Shown: positions 15,830 to 25,140, counted from the first letter of the stretch. The stretch is 46,120 nt of DNA from Dietzia massiliensis (GCF_018390595.1 NZ_JAHBAV010000024.1:1-46120); one strand, 5' to 3'. Numbers and translations: made by a program. The notes: generated by a model from the sequence alone, not told the origin.

Positions 15830-16633
15830 GTGGCCCGCGATCGCCAGCCCCCCGCCCCGACCGTCCTGACGGTGTTGCGCACCGAGACGGTGACCGCCCA
15901 TCTCGTCCGGGTGGTCCTGGGTGGCGAGGGCTTCGATTCGTTCGCCGCCCGCGCCGACACGGACAGCTACGTCAAGATCGAGCTGCCCCACGCAGGCGAG
16001 ACGGTCGTGCGGACGTACACCGTGCGGCGGTGCGACCCGGTCGCGCGGGAGATCTGGATCGACTTCGTCGTGCACGGTGACGCCGGAGTGGCCGGCCCGT
16101 GGGCGCGTTCGGTCACCCCGGGCACGCGGGTCGCGCTGCGCGGCCCGGGCGGCGGCTACCGTCCGGACCCGGAGGCCGACTTCCACCTGTTGGCCGGGGA
16201 CGAGACGGCGGTGCCGGCCGTCGCCGCGGCGTTGGAGTCGCTGCCGGAGGACGCCGTGGGCGCGGTGTTCCTGGAGGTCGGGGGCGACGACGACGAGGTC
16301 GACCTCGTCGCGCCGGCGGGCATGGAGGTCACGTGGATCCACCGCGGGACCCCCTCGACGGACGCGGGCCCGGGCCTGATCGACGGCGACGCCCCGCTGG
16401 TCGGCGCGGTGCGTGACCTGCCGTGGCCGGGCGGCGACGTGCAGGTCTTCGTGCACGGCGAGGCCGAGACGGTCATGAAGCACCTGCGGCCGTACCTGCG
16501 ACGCGAGCGCGGCGTGCCCGCCGCCCGGGCGTCGATCTCGGGCTACTGGCGACGCGGCCGGACCGAGGAGGGCTTCCGCACCTGGAAGCGCGAACTGGCC
16601 GAGTCGGAGGAGGGCCCGCAGCCCGTCAGGTGA
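15830..16633 (+). CDS. Siderophore-interacting protein (FAD ferric-siderophore reductase, ViuB-like)
   Basis: A 267-residue cytoplasmic flavoprotein of the SIP family (FAD_binding_9 plus SIP domains) that releases iron from imported ferric siderophores by reduction. Seen are the N-terminal FAD region with VRTYTVRR and DFVVHGDAGVAGPWA, then GPGGGYRPDPEADFHLLAGD, and the C-terminal family signature SGYWRRGRTEEGF. Length is typical. The start is GTG 15830 after AAGGAG; the ATG at 15826 is out of frame. An iron box directly upstream predicts induction in low iron. No siderophore uptake transporter is adjacent, since the next operon is of a different ABC type. Confidence 0.92.
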   Translation: MARDRQPPAPTVLTVLRTETVTAHLVRVVLGGEGFDSFAARADTDSYVKIELPHAGETVVRTYTVRRCDPVAREIWIDFVVHGDAGVAGPWARSVTPGTRVALRGPGGGYRPDPEADFHLLAGDETAVPAVAAALESLPEDAVGAVFLEVGGDDDEVDLVAPAGMEVTWIHRGTPSTDAGPGLIDGDAPLVGAVRDLPWPGGDVQVFVHGEAETVMKHLRPYLRRERGVPAARASISGYWRRGRTEEGFRTWKRELAESEEGPQPVR

Positions 16634-16749
16634 GTCCGGGCTCATCGTGTCGGGGCGACCCGGTACCCTCATGTGCCAGCACCGTTCACGCATCCGGCCC
16701 CTCGCGTACCCACCCGGGAGGCCCAGACGGCACAGACAAGGCATGGCAC

Positions 16750-17730
16750 ATGGCATTCACTCGCGCGAAGCTGTTCACCGGACTGGTCGCCACCTCGGCT
16801 CTCGTCCTCGCAGGTTGCTCGGGCGGCGGTGACGACACCGCCGGCGATGGCGGCGAGTCCTACCGCATCGGCATCAACCAGCTCGTCCAGCACCCGGCTC
16901 TGGACTCGGCCACGGCGGGGTTCAAGGAGGCCTTCTCCGAGGCCGGTGTCGAGGTGGAGTTCGACGAGCAGAACGCCAACGGCGAGCAGGCCACCGCGCT
17001 GACCATCGCCCAGCAGTTCGCCGCCGACGACCTGGACCTCACCCTCGCGGTGGCCACGCCCGCCGCGCAGGCGATGGCCCAGAACATCATCAACATCCCG
17101 CTCCTGTTCACCGCGGTCACCGACCCGGTCTCGGCCGAGCTGGTCGACTCGATGGAGGAGCCGGGTTCCAACGTCACCGGCACCTCGGACGCCGCTCCCA
17201 TCGAAGAGCAGCTCGAGCTGCTCAAGGAGCTCGTCCCGGACGCCGAGCGTGTCGGCGTCGTCTACGCCTCCGGCGAGGTCAACTCGCAGGTCCAGGTGGA
17301 CCAGGCCGAGGAGGCCGCCGGGCCGCTCGGGCTGGAGATCGTCACCCAGACCGTCACCACCGTCAACGAGATCCAGCAGGCCGTCGAGGCGCTCGGCGAC
17401 GTCGACGCCATCTACGTGCCGACCGACAACATGGTCGTGGCCGGCATCGCCTCGCTCGTCCAGGTCGCCGAGGACAAGCAGATCCCGGTGATCGCAGCGG
17501 AGGAGGGCACCGTCGAGGGCGGCGCCGTCGCCACCCTGGGCATCGACTACACCGAGCTGGGTCGCCAGACCGGTGAGATGGCGCTGCGCATCCTGCGCGA
17601 CGGCGAGGACCCGGCCACCATGCCGGTGGAGACCGCGACCGAGTTCACCTACGTGGTCAACGAGGCCGCCGCCGAGCGTCAGGGCGTGACCATCCCCGAG
17701 GACATCCTCGCCGAGGCTGAGCGCAAGTGA
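16750..17730 (+). CDS. ABC importer substrate-binding lipoprotein (TrpX-type, PF04392)
   Basis: A 326-residue lipoprotein with signal peptide and lipobox LVLAGC. The mature part, starting near YRIGINQLVQHPALDSATAG, belongs to the ABC_sub_bind family, with FTAVTDPVSAELV, VGVVYASGEVNSQ and AIYVPTDNMVVAG typical of the two-lobed fold. Streptococcal TrpX relatives are linked to aromatic amino acids; here the ligand is unknown. The ATG at 16750 gives the signal peptide and has AAGG upstream. The stop overlaps the permease start. A possible -10 TACCCT lies at 16664-16669, giving a leader of about 75 nt in which I see no T-box or other riboswitch. Confidence 0.88.
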   Translation: MAFTRAKLFTGLVATSALVLAGCSGGGDDTAGDGGESYRIGINQLVQHPALDSATAGFKEAFSEAGVEVEFDEQNANGEQATALTIAQQFAADDLDLTLAVATPAAQAMAQNIINIPLLFTAVTDPVSAELVDSMEEPGSNVTGTSDAAPIEEQLELLKELVPDAERVGVVYASGEVNSQVQVDQAEEAAGPLGLEIVTQTVTTVNEIQQAVEALGDVDAIYVPTDNMVVAGIASLVQVAEDKQIPVIAAEEGTVEGGAVATLGIDYTELGRQTGEMALRILRDGEDPATMPVETATEFTYVVNEAAAERQGVTIPEDILAEAERK

Positions 17731-18734
17731 TCGGGGCCGTCGAGGTAGGCCTCATCTACGGGGTCATGGCGTTGGGGGTCTTCCTGACCTTCCGCGTGCT
17801 CAACTTCCCCGACCTCACCGTCGACGGCAGTTTCACCACCGGCGCCGCCACCGCGGCGATGGGGCTCCTCGCCGGCTGGAACCCGGTGCTCGCGACGCTC
17901 GCGGGCTTCGGCACCGGGTTCCTGGCCGGCATGGTCACCGGCCTGCTGCACACCAAGGGTCGGATCGACGGACTGCTCGCCGGCATCCTCACCATGATCG
18001 CCCTGTGGTCGGTCAACCTGCGGATCATGGACGGGGCCAACGTCCCGCTGCTGCGGCAGGACACGGCGTTCACGCCGCTGCGTGAGGCCGGCATCCTCGG
18101 CACCTGGGGCGGCGTCGCCGTCCTCGCGGTGGCCGTCATCCTGCTCGGCCTGGTCGTGCTCTGGTTCCTCACCACCGACCTCGGCCTGTCGATCCGCGCC
18201 ACCGGCGACAACGGGCCGATGATCTCGTCGTTCGGTGTCTCCACCGACTTCACCAAGACGCTCACCCTGGCCCTGTCCAACGGGTTCGTGGGCATGTGCG
18301 GTGCGCTGATCGCGCAGTACTCGGGCTTCGCAGACATCTCGATGGGCATCGGCCTCATCCTCGTCGGCCTGGCGTCGGTCATCCTGGGTCAGGCGATCCT
18401 CGGCCAGCGTCGCCTGTGGCTGGCCGTGTTCGCCGTGGTCGTGGGCGCGATCCTGTACCGCCTCATCATCTTCGCGGCGCTCGAGGTGGGCCTGAACCCC
18501 AACGACATGAAGGCCATCACCGCCCTGCTCGTGGTCATCGCGCTGCTGCTGCCCCGCTGGAAGTCCGTGGGCGGCCGGTTCGGTCGCAAGCCGACCACAC
18601 CGGTCGCCGCCAACGAGCGGGCCGTGGCCGGGGTCGGCGCCGCGGTCGATCCGGGTCCCGGCACGGCTGCCGACGCGGTCGCCACCGGGTCCGCCGGGCC
18701 CGACTCCACCGCCCCCGGCACCAAGGAGGTCTGA
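17727..18734 (+). CDS. ABC importer permease (TrpY-type, BPD_transp_2)
   Basis: A 335-residue membrane protein with about nine hydrophobic segments, of the branched-chain-type permease family. FRVLNFPDLTVDGSFTTGAA near the start and GLSIRATGDNGPMISSFGVS in the middle are characteristic of permeases paired with PF04392 binding proteins. GTG 17727 overlaps the preceding stop by 4 nt. The C-terminal 50 or so residues are a Gly/Ala/Pro-rich hydrophilic tail absent from most relatives. It forms the membrane channel of this importer. Confidence 0.87.
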   Translation: MIGAVEVGLIYGVMALGVFLTFRVLNFPDLTVDGSFTTGAATAAMGLLAGWNPVLATLAGFGTGFLAGMVTGLLHTKGRIDGLLAGILTMIALWSVNLRIMDGANVPLLRQDTAFTPLREAGILGTWGGVAVLAVAVILLGLVVLWFLTTDLGLSIRATGDNGPMISSFGVSTDFTKTLTLALSNGFVGMCGALIAQYSGFADISMGIGLILVGLASVILGQAILGQRRLWLAVFAVVVGAILYRLIIFAALEVGLNPNDMKAITALLVVIALLLPRWKSVGGRFGRKPTTPVAANERAVAGVGAAVDPGPGTAADAVATGSAGPDSTAPGTKEV

Positions 18735-18736
18735 CG

Positions 18737-19528
18737 ATGCTGTCCGTCACCGGAGTGTCCAAGACCTTCTTCCCGGGCACCGCGAACGAGCGCCGGGCGC
18801 TCAACGACCTCACACTGACGCTCGGCGAGGGCGACTTCGTCACCGTGATCGGCTCCAACGGCGCGGGCAAGTCGACGCTGCTCAACGCCGTGTCGGGCAA
18901 GCTTCCGGTCGACACCGGCGCGATCGACATCGACGGCGTGCGCGTCAACCGTCTGCCCGACCACAAGCGCGCCAAGTACATCGGCCGCGTGTTCCAGGAC
19001 CCGCTCGCCGGGACCGCCCCGAACCTCACCATCGAGGAGAACCTGTCGCTGGCGCTGCTCCGTGGTCAGCGTCGCGGTCTCGGGCGTGGGCTGAGCAAGA
19101 AGCGGCGCGGGCGGTTCGGCGAGCAGCTCGCGATGCTCGAACTGGGCCTCGAGGACCGTCTCACCGCCAAGGTGGGGCTGCTGTCGGGCGGTCAGCGGCA
19201 GGCGCTGTCGCTGCTCATGGCGGGCTTCACGCAGCCGCGCATCATGCTGCTCGACGAGCACACCGCGGCCCTGGACCCGCAGCGGGCGGCACTCGTCACG
19301 TCGATCACCGAGCGCATCGTCCGCGAGGGCGGTCTCACCACGCTCATGGTCACGCACAACATGGAGCAGGCCATCCGCCTGGGCAACCGGCTCATCATGA
19401 TGCACGAGGGTCGGATCGTGTACGAGGCCGATGACGCGACCAAATCCAAGCTCACGGTGCAGGACCTGCTGCGCGAGTTCACCAACATCAAGGGCGCGAC
19501 CCTGTCGGATCAGGCCTTCCTCGGCTGA
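18737..19528 (+). CDS. ABC importer ATPase (TrpZ-type)
   Basis: A 263-residue ATPase with Walker A GSNGAGKST, Q-loop RVFQDPLAGTAPNLT, signature LLSGGQRQALSLLMA, Walker B IMLLDEHTAALDP and H-loop VTHNMEQAIRLG. The His in LLDEH, where most ABC ATPases have Pro, is shared by TrpZ-type relatives. A strong AAGGAGG precedes the ATG. Third and last gene of the importer operon; its end overlaps the convergent glycosyltransferase gene by 19 bp, so the two 3' ends are antisense to each other. Confidence 0.9.
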   Translation: MLSVTGVSKTFFPGTANERRALNDLTLTLGEGDFVTVIGSNGAGKSTLLNAVSGKLPVDTGAIDIDGVRVNRLPDHKRAKYIGRVFQDPLAGTAPNLTIEENLSLALLRGQRRGLGRGLSKKRRGRFGEQLAMLELGLEDRLTAKVGLLSGGQRQALSLLMAGFTQPRIMLLDEHTAALDPQRAALVTSITERIVREGGLTTLMVTHNMEQAIRLGNRLIMMHEGRIVYEADDATKSKLTVQDLLREFTNIKGATLSDQAFLG

Positions 19529-20376
19529 CCGCCGGGCGACGCGCCGGGCACGGCCTCCCAGCCGTCGCCGCTCCTGCGCACCAGACCCATCCGCTCGAAC
19601 TTCTCGAACCAGCCCGGCGCGGGCCAGTCCCCCCACCGCGCGGCGTAATGCGCGCCGTTGCGCAGCAGGTCGGCCAGGTGGTCGACCGGTGGATCGGCCA
19701 CCGGGTGCCACCGGTGATACGCGTGCGCGCCGGCCACCAGGACCACCGGCACGCGCCGGTAGAGCAGCCTGCGGCCGAAATCGGTGTCCTCGGCGCCGTA
19801 TCCGGTGAAGTCCTCGTCGAACCCACCGAAGTCCGCGCGCATCCTGAGCCAGAGGTCCGGCCGCACGGCGAACGACAGCGACCAGAACATCCCGAACTCG
19901 TCGGGCTCCAGGCGCCGCGTCCCGCGGGAGGGGAACGGTCGGGCCGGGTGCGGGTCGGTGAACGCGGGCAGGTCGGCCGGATCGGGCGCGCCGGCGGATT
20001 CCGGGAGGTAGGTCACCGGTCCGAGCCCCACGACGCCGTCGGGGATCTCGGAGTACCGCCGCCCCAGCTCCGGGCCGGGCATGCAGTCCACGTCGAGGAA
20101 GACGATCAGATCGGCGCCCAGTTCGGCCGCCCGGTCGCCACCGAGGTTACGGCTGCGGGCGATCGGCAGGTCGGGCCCGGCCGGCAGCTCCACGATCTCG
20201 ACGCCCTCGGCGGAGAGCTCGGCGGCCAGTTCCCGACTCCCGGGCCTGTCGGGCAGCACCAGCACGTGCCGGGCACCGGGCAGGTGCGCGGCCATCGCGC
20301 GGCGCTGCGACGTCAGGTGTTCGGCGCGGCCCGGCGTGCAGACCGTCACCACGGCGATCGACGCCGCGGTGGTCAT
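19510..20376 (-). CDS. Family 2 (GT-A) glycosyltransferase with Gt7C-like C-terminus
   Basis: A 288-residue GT-A enzyme. The N-terminus ASIAVVTVCTPGRAEHL and the DxD-type metal site FLDVDCMPG are those of nucleotide-sugar-using GT2 enzymes. FWSLSFAVRPDLWLRM followed by FGGFDEDFTGYGAEDTDFG is the Glyco_transf_7C acceptor-site signature. No membrane helices are seen. It is the last gene of a minus-strand run of glycosyltransferases; its ATG overlaps the previous stop (ATGA). Sugar donor and acceptor are unknown. Confidence 0.85.
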   Translation of the reverse strand: MTTAASIAVVTVCTPGRAEHLTSQRRAMAAHLPGARHVLVLPDRPGSRELAAELSAEGVEIVELPAGPDLPIARSRNLGGDRAAELGADLIVFLDVDCMPGPELGRRYSEIPDGVVGLGPVTYLPESAGAPDPADLPAFTDPHPARPFPSRGTRRLEPDEFGMFWSLSFAVRPDLWLRMRADFGGFDEDFTGYGAEDTDFGRRLLYRRVPVVLVAGAHAYHRWHPVADPPVDHLADLLRNGAHYAARWGDWPAPGWFEKFERMGLVRRSGDGWEAVPGASPGGQPRKA

Positions 20377-21536
20377 CGCGCCGCTCCGACCGTCGACTCC
20401 GCGGAAGGCGCGCCCAGCCCGTGCCCGGCGAGCTCCGGCTCCCGCCCGCGCTCGCGCCCGGCGAACTCCGGCCCGCGCCGCTCGACTCCGTCCTCCCGCC
20501 CCTCGGCCACCGCCTCGAGGACACCGGCCAGCCGCTCGGCGGCGCCGTCGACCTCCCACGCCTGTCGCAGCCCGGAGCCCGCGCCCGGCGCGCAGCGGGC
20601 GACCTCGAGGGTGCGCCGGACGGCCTCCACCAGCTGGCCCACCGGGTCATCGCGGCGCACGACCTCGGCCAGGCCCAGCCGGGCGAGGGTGGCCGCGGTG
20701 GCGTCCTGCTCGTCGAAGGGCCGTTCCTCTGGTGCGACGACGACGTGCGCGTCAGCGGCGGCGAGGTCGGCGATCGAGCTCTGCCCGGCCGCACTGATCA
20801 CCACGTCGGCGCGACACAGCTCGTCCCACGGGTCGGCCACCCAACGGCCGCCGGGGCCGCCGAGGGACACCCAGTCGACCTCGCCCAGTTCGTGGCGCAC
20901 GGCATCCCACCGTCCGTCGTGGCCGTCCCCGCCTGAACCGCGCAGATGCAGCACGCGGGGCCGCTCCCCCCGACCCCGGACCCGGCCGGCACCGGGGCCC
21001 GGGTCCCGACCGGCGAACCGCGAGACGCCGCCGACGGGCACGAGCGGACGCGTGGCCCCGGCGGGCACGGGCGCGCCGGCCGCGCGGGGCCACCCGGCGA
21101 CCAACGCCGAGCAGACCCCGTGGGCGAGCAGGTGCGGGGCGTCGTCACGGCGGCCCGGCAGCACCGTGGAGACCACGGGCGTGCCGGTGAGCCGGGCGCC
21201 GAGCGTCACCTCGACGGAGATGTCCGACCAGAACACGGTCGGCGCGTGATGGTCGATCCACTCGGCGAGCACGGCCATCCGGCGGCGCAGCCCGGCGTTG
21301 CGCAGCGGGACCCAGTGCAAGCGCCCTCCTGCGGTCGGATCCGACGCCGCGCCGTCCGCTGACCCTCCGACGTCCAGCGGCAGCGAGACGACCCGGACGC
21401 GCCCGGAATCGGGAACAGCATTGTCGCGGATGCGGGCGGAGGTAAGGATGGTGACCTCGTCGTCGAGCGCGGCGGCCACCGACAGCGCCCGTTGCACGTG
21501 GCCGCTGCCGTGGTGGTGGGCGTAGATCCCGATCAT
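20373..21536 (-). CDS. MurG/GT28-like glycosyltransferase (GT-B)
   Basis: A 387-residue GT-B protein. The N-terminal YAHHHGSGHVQRALSVA matches the GHxxR region of MurG-like enzymes, and the C-terminal VISAAGQSSIADLAAADAHV with VVAPEERPFDEQDATA matches the donor-nucleotide site of the GT28 C-terminal domain. The final 50 or so residues are Arg/Glu/Gly-rich and probably disordered. The start overlaps the upstream stop by 4 nt, as does its own stop with the next start, so translation is probably coupled. A hexose or HexNAc transfer onto a surface glycan precursor is likely; the exact sugar is unknown. Confidence 0.8.
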   Translation of the reverse strand: MIGIYAHHHGSGHVQRALSVAAALDDEVTILTSARIRDNAVPDSGRVRVVSLPLDVGGSADGAASDPTAGGRLHWVPLRNAGLRRRMAVLAEWIDHHAPTVFWSDISVEVTLGARLTGTPVVSTVLPGRRDDAPHLLAHGVCSALVAGWPRAAGAPVPAGATRPLVPVGGVSRFAGRDPGPGAGRVRGRGERPRVLHLRGSGGDGHDGRWDAVRHELGEVDWVSLGGPGGRWVADPWDELCRADVVISAAGQSSIADLAAADAHVVVAPEERPFDEQDATAATLARLGLAEVVRRDDPVGQLVEAVRRTLEVARCAPGAGSGLRQAWEVDGAAERLAGVLEAVAEGREDGVERRGPEFAGRERGREPELAGHGLGAPSAESTVGAAR

Positions 21537-22645
21537 GACGCCACGCCCACCAGTAGGGCCCGGAGTCGCTCCTCGAGGGCGTCGATGCGGGCGTCGTGGG
21601 AGAACGCGGCCGCGGCGGCGCGGGCGGTGGTGGCCCGGTCGAGCGTGAGCGCGGCCGGGATGCCGGCGGCCAGCGCGGACGCCGGGTCGTCACCGGGGTC
21701 GACGAGGTTCACGCCGGGTTGCCCGCGCAGGATCTCGCGGATGCCGCCGCGCGCCAGGGCGACGACCGGGGTGCCGCACGCGAGCGCCTCCACGGCGGTG
21801 AGTCCGAACGGCTCCTCCCAGCAGGGGGTCACCAGGGCGACGGCCGCGCTCGCGACCAGCGGCACCAGCGCGTCGCGCCCCAGCGGGCCGTGGTGGTGCA
21901 CGAGGTCGCCGGCCTCGCGCAACCGGGGTCTCAGGACTCGACGCATGTACCGGTCGTCGCCGACGCGGCCGGCGAGGTCCAGCGGCATGCCCGCGAGCCG
22001 GGCCGCCTCGACGGCCAGGTGCGGGCCCTTCTCGGGCACGATCCGGCCGGTCCACACCGCACGGTGCGGCGCGGCGCGAAGGGATCCGGTCGCGCGCCCG
22101 GGGCGCCACGTGGCGAGGTCGACGCCGTTGGGCAGGACGTCGGCCCCCTGCGGCACGCGCCAGGTACCGAGGACGGATCTGCTCACGGCGAGCACATGAC
22201 CGGTGGCCTCGCCGAGCCGATCGAACGCCTCCTGCATGGGCTCGAGCCGCGGGCAGTGCAGCGTCGTGATCATGGGCGTGTCCATCTCGGCGGCGCGCAC
22301 GAGCGGGACGTGGCTGAGACTGTGGTTGAGCACCACGTCGTACCCGGCCACGGCGACGTGGTCCATGAGGCGTTCGAACTCGGCGGAGTCCGCCTCGTAG
22401 CCGCCGGGCGGGTAGTAGCTGTCGCCGCGGCCGGTGGCGGTGGCCATGGCGGTGAACTCGAAGCGCGGGTCGTGCCCCTCGCTGCCGGCGGCGGCGTACA
22501 GGGTCACCCGGTGGCCGCGGGCGCGCAGGGCCCGGACTTCCTTGGCCACCACGACCTCGAGCCCACCGGCGTACGGCTCCCGTATGGGGAACCGGGACGG
22601 CCCGATCACGGCGATGTCCAGACGCTGCTCGCTACGGGCGTCCAC
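21533..22645 (-). CDS. Family 4 glycosyltransferase (GT-B)
   Basis: A 370-residue GT4 enzyme. Typical elements are FPIREPYAGGLEVVVAKEV (Gly-rich acceptor loop), TLHCPRLEPM, AVWTGRIVPEKGPHLAVEAA (Arg and Lys contacting donor phosphates) and the EX7E region PCWEEPFGLTAVEALACGTP. I prefer the GTG at 22645, preceded by an AG-rich stretch and followed directly by the conserved LDIAVIGPSRFP; an in-frame ATG at 22753 would add a 36-residue non-conserved leader. With the GTG start there is a 129-nt gap to the upstream gene containing an AT-rich patch (22691-22710) unusual for this operon, perhaps an internal promoter. Confidence 0.85.
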   Translation of the reverse strand: MDARSEQRLDIAVIGPSRFPIREPYAGGLEVVVAKEVRALRARGHRVTLYAAAGSEGHDPRFEFTAMATATGRGDSYYPPGGYEADSAEFERLMDHVAVAGYDVVLNHSLSHVPLVRAAEMDTPMITTLHCPRLEPMQEAFDRLGEATGHVLAVSRSVLGTWRVPQGADVLPNGVDLATWRPGRATGSLRAAPHRAVWTGRIVPEKGPHLAVEAARLAGMPLDLAGRVGDDRYMRRVLRPRLREAGDLVHHHGPLGRDALVPLVASAAVALVTPCWEEPFGLTAVEALACGTPVVALARGGIREILRGQPGVNLVDPGDDPASALAAGIPAALTLDRATTARAAAAAFSHDARIDALEERLRALLVGVAS

Positions 22646-22774
22646 AGCCCCCCTCGTCCTCTCGTGGCACCCGACCGGTCCGGGCGCTGCCAGAACATTG
22701 AATAGTGTCCTGTCGGGGGCCCCCGCGCCACCGCTGCGTCGTCGGCGCGTCACCCCCGTCGCACCGGCCGACCG

Positions 22775-24127
22775 TCACCAGCCCGCGATGATCCGCTCGA
22801 GCCGTACACCGGCGCCATCGCCTCCGAGGCTGCGGACCCCGACGCCCGACGCGGCGATCGATTGCGCAGCGGGAGGCCGCTCGCCCCACTCCTGCTCGCG
22901 CGCCAGGGCCCGGGAGCTGCGGATCCGCGCGAGGGTGCGCCCCTCGTCGTCGTCCAGGATCACGCTCCCCTCGGGTGGGCACAGGGCGCGCAGCCGCCGC
23001 GCGTCGAGCGGCCCGAGCGCGCAGGGACGGTGGATGTCGACGAGGACGGGGGGACGACGACGAGGACCCGCCCCCGGCGTCCCCGGGAGCCACCACGGGC
23101 TGCGCGAGCGGAGGTCCACGCGTGGATCGTCTGCGAAGAGCTCGGCGATCACGGCGGCGTCGGATGTGGCGGGGTCGACGGTCACCGCGACATCACCCCA
23201 GGTGAGCAGGGATGCGCTGGTGGCGGCGGCCGTGCCGGTCCCGCTGAACGCCTGGTCGGCGGCGTGGACGTGGACGGCGATCGAGGGCAGCGCGTAGATG
23301 CCGCCGGCCGGCCGGGTGAGCGGTGAGGCGATGAGCGGGGCCAGGCGCGCGGTCTCGGCGTTCTTCTGGGCGAGGTGGTCGGCGGCCTCCCGCTCCCCGT
23401 CCGCGCCGGTGCGGCCGGTTTCGGATCGCTCCCCTGCGTCGGCGCGGCCGGACCAGTCGGGGCCGTCGTGCCAGGCCACGGCGTCGGGGACGTACAGCAG
23501 GCGGCCTCCGGCCTGTTCGCAGCGCCAAGCGAGGTCCCAGTCCTCGCCGCCGTAGCCGATGATGGCGGGGTCGAAGCCGCCGGCCAGGTCGTAGAGGCGG
23601 CGGTGCAGGCCGCACACGGCGGACAGCACGCCGCGCCACAGGTCCTCGCCCCGGGTGAGGTTCGCGGTCTCGGCGTAGTAGGCGGCCGGCCACTCGGGGT
23701 CCGGGAGGATCTCGGCGGGCTCCACTTCTTCTGCGGGGTGCGGAAAGCGCCCGTACCGACGCCGCCCCACCACCAGCAGATCGGGTCGACCCTCCAGCGC
23801 CTCACACATCGCGGCGACGTACCCCGGCCCGGGCACGGTGTCCCCGTCGAGGAAGAGCAGGAGCTCCCCGTCCCCGGCCCGCGCCCCCAGGTGGCGTGCG
23901 GCGGAGGCACGGAAACCGCGATCGTCCTGCCGCACGACGGTGACGTCGGGCGGGACCGTCGGCGGGGTGGGCGAGCCGTCGTCGGCGACGATCACCCGCA
24001 GCGCGCCCCGGTGGTCGAGTCCGGTCTGGCCGCGGAGGGCGGCGAGGATCCGGTCGAGCATGCGCTGGTCGCGGTAGTACGGGATGACCACGTCGATGCC
24101 ACCGCGCACGGAGGTACTCGGGGTCAT
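22775..24127 (-). CDS. Family 2 glycosyltransferase with long C-terminal extension
   Basis: A 450-residue protein. The first 260 or so residues are a GT-A glycosyltransferase: GGIDVVIPYYRDQRMLDRIL, VIVADDGSPTPPT, metal-binding LFLDGDTVPGPGY, and VCGLHRRLYDLAGGFDP with IGYGGEDWDLAWRCEQAGG (Gt7C signature) and AWHDGPDW. The rest has no domain I recognise; it contains VTVDPATSDAAVIAELFADD and DIHRPCALGPLDARRLRAL, so it could be a second small domain. The ATG overlaps the previous stop by 4 nt. Probably a surface-glycan sugar transferase. Confidence 0.82.
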   Translation of the reverse strand: MTPSTSVRGGIDVVIPYYRDQRMLDRILAALRGQTGLDHRGALRVIVADDGSPTPPTVPPDVTVVRQDDRGFRASAARHLGARAGDGELLLFLDGDTVPGPGYVAAMCEALEGRPDLLVVGRRRYGRFPHPAEEVEPAEILPDPEWPAAYYAETANLTRGEDLWRGVLSAVCGLHRRLYDLAGGFDPAIIGYGGEDWDLAWRCEQAGGRLLYVPDAVAWHDGPDWSGRADAGERSETGRTGADGEREAADHLAQKNAETARLAPLIASPLTRPAGGIYALPSIAVHVHAADQAFSGTGTAAATSASLLTWGDVAVTVDPATSDAAVIAELFADDPRVDLRSRSPWWLPGTPGAGPRRRPPVLVDIHRPCALGPLDARRLRALCPPEGSVILDDDEGRTLARIRSSRALAREQEWGERPPAAQSIAASGVGVRSLGGDGAGVRLERIIAGW

Positions 24128-25140
24128 GCGGGCCCCCTGGTTCCCGCCGGCCACTGCGCCCACGCCGCGCGGTACGCGCGTCCGAGTTCCTCGATTCCCG
24201 GCGGCGGGGGCGGGATGCGTGTGGGCGAGGGATCGTCGAGCAGTCGCCGAAGGTCGCCGGCGAGGTCGGTGCCGTCAGTGATGAGCAGGGAGCCGGGGCG
24301 GTCGTGTTCCATCTCGCGGATGTAGTCCGAGTCCCAGACCAGGGGGCGCCGGCCGGCCGCGGCCCACGTGCCGAGCGACCCGGACGCCGACACGTTGCGG
24401 AACAGGGCGACGGGCACCGTCACCTCGCCGAGCACGCGGGCGAGGTCCTCGTCGTCGACCCGTCCCGTCACCTCGGCGCGCCCACCGGCGGCGCGGACGG
24501 TCTGTAGCGCGGCGTCGACGTAGTCGTCGTGCCCGTCAGCGGGGGCGCCCAACAGCCGTAGAGTTATGTCGGCGTCACCCCCAGCGGCCAGGGCGGCGAC
24601 GGCCTCGGCGACCACGTCGACGGCCTTGCCCGGGTGCAGGAACCCGAACACCCCGACCGACCGCTCGTCAGGGGTGAGGTCGGCGGGCGGCCCGAGGTCG
24701 GGGACGGGCAGCGGGATGACGGCGTCGACGGCGATGCCGGCGGCCGCGCAGAGGCGCCGCTCGTGCTCGGAACTCACCACGACGAGCCCCGCGGCGCGCG
24801 CGATGCGCTGGTAGGTCCGCGTGCGGCGACGGCACCGCTCGACTCCCTCCGCAGGCTGGGGCACGTCGTGGAGGGTCACGCCGACGGGCCGGTCAGCGGC
24901 CACAGCTTCTACAGCCGTAGCGGCCTTGTCCGGCGTGCGGCCGAACAGGGGGTCGGTGATGTGCAGGTGCACGGGCACGCGCCCCCACCCGGCCAGCGCG
25001 GCGGGAAGCGCGGCCACCTCCTCGACCTCGAGGACCGGCGTGCCCGCGGCGCGCGCGCTGTCCACGGCGAAGCGGGTCACCCCGTGCTCGGGCGGGCCGA
25101 GGGCGATGGTCAGCGGGGCTCCGGGGTCCGCGGCCGTCAT
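24124..25140 (-). CDS. GT4-like (GT-B) glycosyltransferase
   Basis: A 338-residue protein with the outline of a GT-B enzyme: VPVHLHITDPLFGRTPDKAA and VGVTLHDVPQPAEGVER in the N-terminal half, VVVSSEHERRLCAAAGI, then VGVFGFLHPGKAVDVVAEAV at the donor domain start and EVTGRVDDEDLARVLGEV. The usual EX7E acidic pair is not clear near FRNVSASGSLGTWAAAGRRP, so activity is less certain than for its neighbours. It overlaps neighbours on both sides by 4 nt. The divergent glycosyltransferase at 26072 has a similar overall plan. Confidence 0.72.
   Translation of the reverse strand: MTAADPGAPLTIALGPPEHGVTRFAVDSARAAGTPVLEVEEVAALPAALAGWGRVPVHLHITDPLFGRTPDKAATAVEAVAADRPVGVTLHDVPQPAEGVERCRRRTRTYQRIARAAGLVVVSSEHERRLCAAAGIAVDAVIPLPVPDLGPPADLTPDERSVGVFGFLHPGKAVDVVAEAVAALAAGGDADITLRLLGAPADGHDDYVDAALQTVRAAGGRAEVTGRVDDEDLARVLGEVTVPVALFRNVSASGSLGTWAAAGRRPLVWDSDYIREMEHDRPGSLLITDGTDLAGDLRRLLDDPSPTRIPPPPPGIEELGRAYRAAWAQWPAGTRGPA

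Noticed and set aside
16634..16749. T-box or attenuator controlling the TrpXYZ-type importer
   Set aside because: No T-box sequence, leader peptide with Trp codons or terminator is visible.
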